This document shows, piece after piece, positions 6,871 to 10,926 of a DNA stretch of 10,926 bases (position 1 is the stretch's first letter; each line of letters starts with the position of its first letter). This DNA comes from Chloroflexota bacterium (lineage in GTDB: Bacteria; Chloroflexota; Dehalococcoidia; SZUA-161; JAUWZY01), in NCBI GenBank assembly GCA_030615045.1, contig JAUWZY010000021.1, positions 1-10,926 of the forward strand, given 5' to 3'. The notes beneath the pieces were generated by a model. The model did not search any database, had not been told where the DNA came from, and saw only the letters and a list, made by a program, of their open reading frames with translations. The position numbers were made by a program, and so were the translations under genes.

Positions 6871-6897
6871 TATATGCTCTCCGGTGTCACCCGTCAA
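6869..6897 (-). promoter_or_regulatory. Proximal promoter of the mtaB operon (P2)
   Basis: On the minus strand, -35 TTGACG (6897-6892), 17-nt spacer, -10 TATAAT (6874-6869). The predicted start near 6862 leaves a leader of only about 18 nt before the mtaB ATG and excludes the mini-ORF start codon. Confidence 0.6.
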
Positions 6898-6942
6898 GCA
6901 GCTGAGATAAGGCTGGGCTTCTTATTCGCCTCGTGGTTATGA

Positions 6943-6971
6943 ATTATAGCATATTTAAAAATCAGTGTCAA
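6943..6971 (-). promoter_or_regulatory. Distal promoter of the mtaB operon (P1)
   Basis: On the minus strand, -35 TTGACA (6971-6966), 17-nt spacer, -10 TATAAT (6948-6943): a perfect consensus. The start would be near 6936, giving a leader of about 90 nt that contains the second promoter and the mini-ORF. It is divergent from the heat-shock promoter, with 28 bp between the two -35 boxes. Confidence 0.82.
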
Positions 6972-6999
6972 AATTCTATAAAAAATATTGCTAAGTATC

Positions 7000-7028
7000 T
7001 TGACAAAACCATTATAAGGAAATATAAT
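7000..7028 (+). promoter_or_regulatory. Promoter of the dnaJ-like/hspR/clp operon
   Basis: -35 TTGACA (7000-7005), 17-nt spacer, -10 TATAAT (7023-7028), a perfect vegetative sigma consensus, with a start near 7035 and about 20 nt of leader. A vegetative promoter fits heat-shock control by a repressor (HspR) rather than by an alternative sigma factor. No clear HAIR (CTTGAGT-N7-ACTCAAG) or CIRCE operator is visible. A weak dyad CTTGACA-N6-TTATAAG (6999-7018) overlaps the promoter. Confidence 0.85.
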
Positions 7029-7054
7029 AGATAATAGGATAGAGGCGATAGGAC

Positions 7055-7924
7055 ATGGCTGGCAGGGATTACTATCAGGTTTTGGGTGTCAAGAGGAATG
7101 CCTCGGAGAAGGAGATAAAGCAGGCCTACCGCAGGCTGGCGCGCAAATATCACCCTGATGTCAACCCGGGGGATAAATCGGCCGAGGCCAAATTCAAGGA
7201 GATAAACGAGGCCTACGAGGTCCTCTCCAACGCTGAGAAGCGGCGCAAATATGACCAGTTTGGTGCTCAAAGGCAATACGCTGACCAGTTTGCCCAAGCC
7301 GGCTGGCGGGGGCGGCCGTCTCAGGATTTCGGCCGGGGGAGGGTTGCCTTCGACTTCGGCGACCTCGGTGACATCTTCGATAGCATCCTGCACGACTCCA
7401 GCTTCAGGCAGGCCGGCGCCCGTCCCAGGCGCGGTCGAAAGCTGGAATCCCCGCTCGAGGTTTCCTTGGAAGAGGCATACCATGGCAGCACCAGAGTGAT
7501 TGACATCGACGGCCGCCGCCTGGAGGTTAAGATCCCGCCCGGGGTCGATAATGGCTCCAAGATACGTATACCGGGCAGGGAAGCTGGGGACGAAGTCTAT
7601 TTGGTGATCTCGGTGAAGCCGCACCAGCGCTTTCAGCGCAAGGACGATGACCTCTATGTTGACGTCTCGCTCCCCCTGGCCGATGCCATCCTCGGTGGCG
7701 AGGCTGAAGTCCCGGCCATTAAGGGGAAGTTAGCCTTGAAGATACCTCCCGAGACCCAGAACGGAAGGGTGTTTCGCCTGGCAGGGCAGGGCATGCCACG
7801 CCTGAATAAACCCGGTAAGGGTGACCTCTTGGCCAAGGTCCATGTTGTGTTGCCCGCCAAACTGAGCCAGAGGGAGAAGGAGATTTTCAAGGAGCTGCGG
7901 AACATTCGCGGCCACAAGGCATGA
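7055..7924 (+). CDS. DnaJ-like co-chaperone without zinc finger (CbpA / type II Hsp40)
   Basis: Hsp40 co-chaperone that would stimulate DnaK's ATPase and deliver unfolded substrates; cytoplasmic. The J domain spans residues 5-70 (DYYQVLGV ... YDQFG) with the essential HPD at 33-35. A short Gly/Arg/Phe-containing linker follows (about 71-128). The cysteine-rich zinc-finger repeats (CxxCxGxG) of true DnaJ are absent. The two C-terminal beta domains follow: LEVSLEEAYHGSTR ... IPPGVDNGSKIR (about 134-195) and VDVSLPLADAILGGEAEVP ... GQGMPRLNKPGKGDLLAKV (about 202-268). Length 289 is normal for CbpA-type proteins. The ATG at 7055 has AGAGG 9 nt upstream. It is the first gene of an operon with hspR (11-nt gap) and the Clp gene. 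dnaK and grpE are not here, so the partner Hsp70 must be elsewhere. Confidence 0.92.
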   Translation: MAGRDYYQVLGVKRNASEKEIKQAYRRLARKYHPDVNPGDKSAEAKFKEINEAYEVLSNAEKRRKYDQFGAQRQYADQFAQAGWRGRPSQDFGRGRVAFDFGDLGDIFDSILHDSSFRQAGARPRRGRKLESPLEVSLEEAYHGSTRVIDIDGRRLEVKIPPGVDNGSKIRIPGREAGDEVYLVISVKPHQRFQRKDDDLYVDVSLPLADAILGGEAEVPAIKGKLALKIPPETQNGRVFRLAGQGMPRLNKPGKGDLLAKVHVVLPAKLSQREKEIFKELRNIRGHKA

Positions 7925-7935
7925 GGTGAGGTGTT

Positions 7936-8238
7936 ATGGAAAACGAAGATCAGGAACCACGCTATGTGATAAGCGTCGCGGCTAGGATGATCGGCGTCCA
8001 CGCCCAGACCCTGAGGTACTATGAGAGGATGGGCCTGATCGAGCCATCACGCTCTCAGGGTAACATCCGCCTCTATTCCATGAGTGATATCGAGAGAGTG
8101 CGCCGGGTCAAGAGCTTGATGAATGACCTCGGGGTTAATTTAGCTGGAGTCGAGGTCATCCTGCGCTTGGCCGAGCGCATGGCCGAGATGGAACAGCGGA
8201 TACATCAGTTGGAATCGGAGATAGGAAAGACTGAGTGA
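7936..8238 (+). CDS. hspR: MerR-family heat-shock repressor HspR
   Basis: Small (100-residue) DNA-binding protein of the MerR superfamily. The winged helix occupies about residues 10-60: YVISVAARMIGVHAQTLRYY (10-29), ERMGLIEPSRS (30-40), then IRLYSMSDIERVRRVKSLMN (44-63). The spacing and the phrase DLGVNLAGVEVIL (64-76) are typical of HspR. The tail (about 77-98) is a short heptad-rich helix, probably for dimerisation. It lacks the metal-binding cysteines of metal-sensing MerR proteins. In actinobacteria HspR represses its own operon at HAIR sites with DnaK as co-repressor; the same logic is inferred here, although no good HAIR site is visible. The RBS GAGGTGAGGTG overlaps the preceding stop codon, and the clp gene follows after 15 nt, so the three genes form one unit. 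Confidence 0.9.
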   Translation: MENEDQEPRYVISVAARMIGVHAQTLRYYERMGLIEPSRSQGNIRLYSMSDIERVRRVKSLMNDLGVNLAGVEVILRLAERMAEMEQRIHQLESEIGKTE

Positions 8239-8253
8239 GGGAAGAGGTGCGCT

Positions 8254-10683
8254 ATGATGAGACCTGATAAATTCACCGAACAGGCACAGGAGGTGCTGGC
8301 TGCTTCCCAGGAGCTTGTGCGCCAATATCACCATAGCCAGTGGGATGTGGAACATATTCTCCTCGCCCTGCTGCAACATGAGGGTGGCTTAACCGCCGAT
8401 ATCTTGAACAAGCTTGGGGTCGAGTCCGAAGATGTGCGGCGCAGGGTGGAGGAGGCATTGACCCGAAGCCCGAAGATGGCTTACGAGGGTCAGCAGATCT
8501 ATGCCACCCCGCGCATTATGCAGCTGCTGCAAAATGCCGCCGCCGAATCAGATAGGCTCAAGGACGAGTTTATCGGCAGCGAGCATCTGCTTATCGCCAT
8601 GGCTATGGAGCGCCAGGGGGAAGCAGCTAAGATCCTGGGCGACTTCGGCATCGATCAGGAGAAGGTCTACCATGCCCTTCAGGATATTCGCGGTGGCCAC
8701 AGGGTTACCGACTCCAGAGCCGAGGCTAAATATCGTGCCCTGGAGAAATATAGCCGAGACCTTACCGAGATGGCGCGCCAGGGAAAGCTGGACCCGGTGA
8801 TCGGCCGCGATGATGAGATAAGAAGGGTGATGCAGGTCTTGACCAGGCGGACTAAGAATAACCCGGTGATCATCGGCGAGGCCGGTGTGGGCAAGACAGC
8901 CATCGTTGAAGGCCTGGCGCAGAAGATCGCTGCCGACGACATACCTGACTCATTAAGAGGGAAGAGGGTCATCGCCCTTGACCTCCCCGGCATGGTTGCC
9001 GGGAGCAAGTTCCGCGGTGAGTTCGAGGAGCGGCTTAAGGCAGTGATGGACGAGATCCGCCAGGCGCAGGGGGAGTTCGTGGTTTTCATCGATGAGCTGC
9101 ACAATGTGGTCGGTGCTGGCGCCGCTGAGGGAGCTATCAACGCCTCGAATATGCTCAAGCCAGCGCTCTCTCGGGGTGAGCTTCAGTGTGTAGGTGCCAC
9201 CACCCTCGATGAATATCGGCAACATGTGGAAAAGGATGCCGCCCTGGAGCGCCGCTTTCAGCCGGTGTATATCGGTGAGCCCAGCGTCGAGGCCACCATA
9301 GAGATGCTGCGCGGGTTGCGTCCCAGATACGAGGCCCACCATAAGATGGAAATTGCCGATTCCGCCTTGGTCGCTGCGGCCAAACTGAGCCACCGCTATA
9401 TTCAGGACCGTTTCCTACCCGACAAGGCCATTGACCTTATCGATGAGGCAGCGGCCAAACACCGCATTGATGCTGAGGGCGCCCCCTCAGAGGTCAAAGC
9501 CTTGGAGCAACAGCTACAACACCTGGTCAATGAGGAGGAAGCGGCATCACAGCGGCGTGATCATGAGCGCGCCGCTAACCTGAAAATGGAGCGGCTCAAA
9601 TTAGAGGCTGAGTATCAGGCGCAGAAAAACAAATGGCTTGAGGAAAAGAAGATCAATGGGGTGGTGGATGAGGAGGATATCGCGGAGCTGGTCTCCAAAT
9701 GGACAGGCATCCCGGTAAGTCGCATGCTTGAGGGAGAGATGGAGAAGCTGGTTCATATGGAACAGGGGCTCCATCAGCGGGTCATCGGTCAGGAAGCAGC
9801 TATTTCCGCGGTCTCCGATGCCATTAGAAGAGCTCGCGCCGGGCTAAAAGACCCCAAAAGGCCCATTGGCAGCTTCGTCTTCCTCGGTCCCACCGGGGTG
9901 GGCAAGACCGAGCTGGGCCGGGCTCTGGCCCAGTTCCTCTTCGATGAGGAAGAGGCCATGATTCGCCTCGATATGTCGGAATATATGGAGAAGCACACTG
10001 TATCACGCCTTATCGGCGCTTCTCCGGGATATATCGGCTATGAAGAGGGAGGACAGCTGACCGAGGCGGTGCGTCGCCGCCCTTACAAGGTGATCCTACT
10101 GGATGAGGTGGAAAAGGCACACCCTGATGTATTCAACATCTTGCTTCAAATCTTGGAGGATGGGCGGCTAACCGATGGCCATGGCAGGACTGTTGATTTC
10201 AAGAACACGGTGGTCATCATGACCTCAAACTTGGGCACTCAGGAGTTTCAGCGCCAGGCTATGGGCTTTCACCGCGGGGAAACAAAAATCGACTCCCAGC
10301 GGCTAAAGAGTGCTATTGATAGCGCCCTAAAGCAGACATTCCGCCCTGAGTTCTTGAATAGGATCGATGAGGTTATCATCTTCGAGCCGCTGACTGAGGA
10401 GGAGATAAAACAAATCGTTGACCTGATGCTGAAAGAGGTGCAGGGACGCCTTTCAGCGCGGAAAATAGAACTCACTCTTGCTGAAGAAGCCAAGGTCTGG
10501 CTGGCAAAGCAAGGCTTTGATCCCATGTATGGGGCTCGGCCGTTGCGCAGAGCCATCCAGCGGCTGGTGGAGAACCCGCTATCCAAGAAGATACTACAAG
10601 GCGAGGTTAAAGAGGGCGACAGCATTATCATCGGCCTCGGCCCTGAGGGCCTATTGTTCACCAAGGGTGAAGCAACGCCTTGA
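8254..10683 (+). CDS. clpC: Clp AAA+ unfoldase, ClpC-like architecture (ClpB/ClpC family)
   Basis: Hexameric double-ring ATPase that threads damaged proteins, 809 residues. The Clp N domain (about 1-145) has two repeats (FTEQAQEVL..., IGSEHLLIAM...). AAA1 has Walker A GEAGVGKT (208-215), Walker B VVFIDEL (276-282) and arginine finger LERRF (331-335). AAA2 has Walker A GPTGVGKT (545-552) and Walker B VILLDEVE (613-620), followed by sensor and C-terminal domains. The middle domain (about 410-466) is a single short coiled coil containing DHERAANLKMERLKLE, as in ClpC; ClpB has about 120 residues there. After TSNLG a ClpC-length insertion (34 residues before FRPEF) contains MGF (670-672), at the place of the ClpP-docking [LIV]GF loop. 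AAA2 wording (GYEEGGQLTEAVRRRPY) is ClpB-like, so annotators may call it either. RBS GAGGTG precedes two Met codons (8254 or 8257). ClpP is not in this window. Confidence 0.93.
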   Translation: MMRPDKFTEQAQEVLAASQELVRQYHHSQWDVEHILLALLQHEGGLTADILNKLGVESEDVRRRVEEALTRSPKMAYEGQQIYATPRIMQLLQNAAAESDRLKDEFIGSEHLLIAMAMERQGEAAKILGDFGIDQEKVYHALQDIRGGHRVTDSRAEAKYRALEKYSRDLTEMARQGKLDPVIGRDDEIRRVMQVLTRRTKNNPVIIGEAGVGKTAIVEGLAQKIAADDIPDSLRGKRVIALDLPGMVAGSKFRGEFEERLKAVMDEIRQAQGEFVVFIDELHNVVGAGAAEGAINASNMLKPALSRGELQCVGATTLDEYRQHVEKDAALERRFQPVYIGEPSVEATIEMLRGLRPRYEAHHKMEIADSALVAAAKLSHRYIQDRFLPDKAIDLIDEAAAKHRIDAEGAPSEVKALEQQLQHLVNEEEAASQRRDHERAANLKMERLKLEAEYQAQKNKWLEEKKINGVVDEEDIAELVSKWTGIPVSRMLEGEMEKLVHMEQGLHQRVIGQEAAISAVSDAIRRARAGLKDPKRPIGSFVFLGPTGVGKTELGRALAQFLFDEEEAMIRLDMSEYMEKHTVSRLIGASPGYIGYEEGGQLTEAVRRRPYKVILLDEVEKAHPDVFNILLQILEDGRLTDGHGRTVDFKNTVVIMTSNLGTQEFQRQAMGFHRGETKIDSQRLKSAIDSALKQTFRPEFLNRIDEVIIFEPLTEEEIKQIVDLMLKEVQGRLSARKIELTLAEEAKVWLAKQGFDPMYGARPLRRAIQRLVENPLSKKILQGEVKEGDSIIIGLGPEGLLFTKGEATP

Positions 10684-10709
10684 CAGGCTAACACCCCCCC
10701 TGATACAAT
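10680..10709 (+). promoter_or_regulatory. Promoter of tRNA-Asp
   Basis: -35 TTGACA (10680-10685) overlaps the clp stop codon (TGA at 10681-10683). An 18-nt spacer leads to -10 TACAAT (10704-10709). The start would fall near 10716, a few bases before the mature tRNA. Read-through from the heat-shock operon could also reach the tRNA, as no terminator lies between. Confidence 0.7.
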
Positions 10710-10719
10710 TTTGGTCAAC

Positions 10720-10793
10720 GGCCCCGTAGTGTAGTGGACTAACACACCAGCCTGTCACGCTGGAGATCAAGGGTTCAAATCCCTTCGGGGTCG
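10720..10793 (+). tRNA. tRNA-Asp (anticodon GTC)
   Basis: A full 74-nt cloverleaf can be drawn. The acceptor stem GGCCCCG/CGGGGTC has one G-U pair. The D arm is GTGT/ACAC with a 9-nt loop. The anticodon stem CCAGC/GCTGG encloses CTGTCAC, with anticodon GTC at 10754-10756. The variable region is AGATC and the T arm is AAGGG-TTCAAAT-CCCTT. The discriminator base is G73, as expected for Asp. CCA is not encoded. The 3' end is overlapped on the minus strand by the recombinase reading frame. Confidence 0.96.
10754..10793 (+). other. Putative attachment-site core in the 3' half of tRNA-Asp
   Basis: A recombinase-like frame enters the tRNA from the right and stops in its T arm, as when an element integrates into the 3' part of a tRNA gene and restores it. 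The interval from the anticodon to the discriminator is the likely place for the att core. The true limits need the second copy at the far end of the element, which is outside this window. Confidence 0.35.
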
Positions 10794-10926
10794 CATGCAA
10801 TATCTTTTGCGTGACACTCATAGGATAGCTTGAAGAACGGCTCCAGTTCGGGTCGTGGCTTCACCGCCACGACTTTGTTGTCCTCGACTAGTATCTCCTC
10901 GAACAATACTTTGGCCAGCTTGTTGC
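10775..10926 (-). CDS. C-terminus of a probable site-specific (serine) recombinase, 5' part beyond the window
   Basis: An open minus-strand frame enters from the right edge and runs 49 codons to TGA at 10777-10775. Its sequence includes LAKVLFEEILVEDNKVVAV (residues 3-21) and then KPRPELEPFFKL (22-33). The pattern 'LF-x-x-I-x-V-x-(D/N)-x-(K/R)-V-V-A-V-K-P-(R/K)-P-x-(F/L)-x-P-F/L-F' is what I recognise as the tail after the zinc-ribbon and coiled-coil region of large serine recombinases of Firmicutes and Chloroflexota. The catalytic domain is not visible, so the family is inferred from this tail alone. The last residues (CDPEGI) and the stop are encoded by the complement of the tRNA-Asp 3' end. 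It could be an intact gene or a remnant. Confidence 0.6.
   Translation of the reverse strand, partial: NKLAKVLFEEILVEDNKVVAVKPRPELEPFFKLSYECHAKDIACDPEGI
10852..10880 (+). terminator. Candidate intrinsic terminator downstream of tRNA-Asp
   Basis: GTCGTGGC (10852-10859) pairs perfectly with GCCACGAC (10866-10873) across a 6-nt loop and is followed by TTTGTTG, a short interrupted T tract. On the plus strand it could end clp/tRNA-Asp transcripts. It lies within the antisense recombinase reading frame. On the minus strand no T tract follows, so it would not stop the recombinase mRNA. Confidence 0.45.

Noticed and set aside
6179..6910. 243-codon plus-strand ORF opposite mtaB
   Set aside because: Antisense shadow of a well-supported radical SAM gene; no recognisable domain and no convincing ribosome site.
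6961..7054. CIRCE-type operator (TTAGCACTC-N9-GAGTGCTAA) before the dnaJ-like gene
   Set aside because: Looked for and not present; the adjacent hspR gene also makes HrcA/CIRCE control less likely.
6968..7624. 218-codon minus-strand ORF opposite the dnaJ-like gene
   Set aside because: Antisense shadow of the J-domain gene; it begins inside that gene and ends in the promoter region without any family resemblance.
1..10926. CRISPR arrays, insertion sequences, toxin-antitoxin or phage structural genes
   Set aside because: No regularly spaced repeats, transposase motifs or terminal inverted repeats were seen; apart from the right-hand recombinase tail the genes are standard housekeeping families.

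Overview
The window is ordinary chromosomal core DNA of a bacterium up to about position 10,790, followed by what looks like the edge of an integrated element. The best guess is a Chloroflexota member of the Dehalococcoidia type. That rests on an HspR-controlled DnaJ-like/Clp heat-shock operon, an archaeal-style WtpB/WtpC tungstate transporter, moderately high GC and canonical sigma-70-type promoters. The placement is an inference; no rRNA or other phylogenetic marker is present.

Layout. Positions 6844 down to 1558 hold a tightly packed leftward operon: mtaB (tRNA methylthiotransferase), a DUF21/CBS CorB-like ion transporter, a TIGR03936 'radical SAM-linked' protein, a histidine phosphatase and tilS (tRNA-Ile lysidine synthase). 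Gaps are 16, 1 and 21 nt, then a 4-nt ATGA overlap. The two outer genes modify tRNA. A second leftward unit starts inside the 3' end of tilS. It has its own TTGACT-17-TATAAT promoter, an RNA leader with the hallmarks of a molybdenum/tungsten cofactor (Moco) riboswitch, an intrinsic terminator, then a WtpB-like permease and a WtpC-like ATPase that runs off the left edge.

Rightward from 7055 is a heat-shock operon: a zinc-finger-less DnaJ (CbpA type), the MerR-family repressor HspR and a Clp AAA+ unfoldase whose short middle domain and MGF loop look like ClpC rather than ClpB. The 210-bp gap at 6845-7054 carries divergent promoters, including two in tandem for mtaB. A promoter overlapping the clp stop codon drives tRNA-Asp(GTC). 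The last 150 bases encode, on the minus strand, the C-terminus of a probable site-specific recombinase that reads into the tRNA and stops in its T arm, the usual sign of an element integrated in a tRNA gene.

Most notable: the riboswitch leader with a 5-codon ORF and terminator, the tRNA-Asp/recombinase junction, the ClpC-like protein in an HspR operon, and the tandem mtaB promoters with a mini-ORF.
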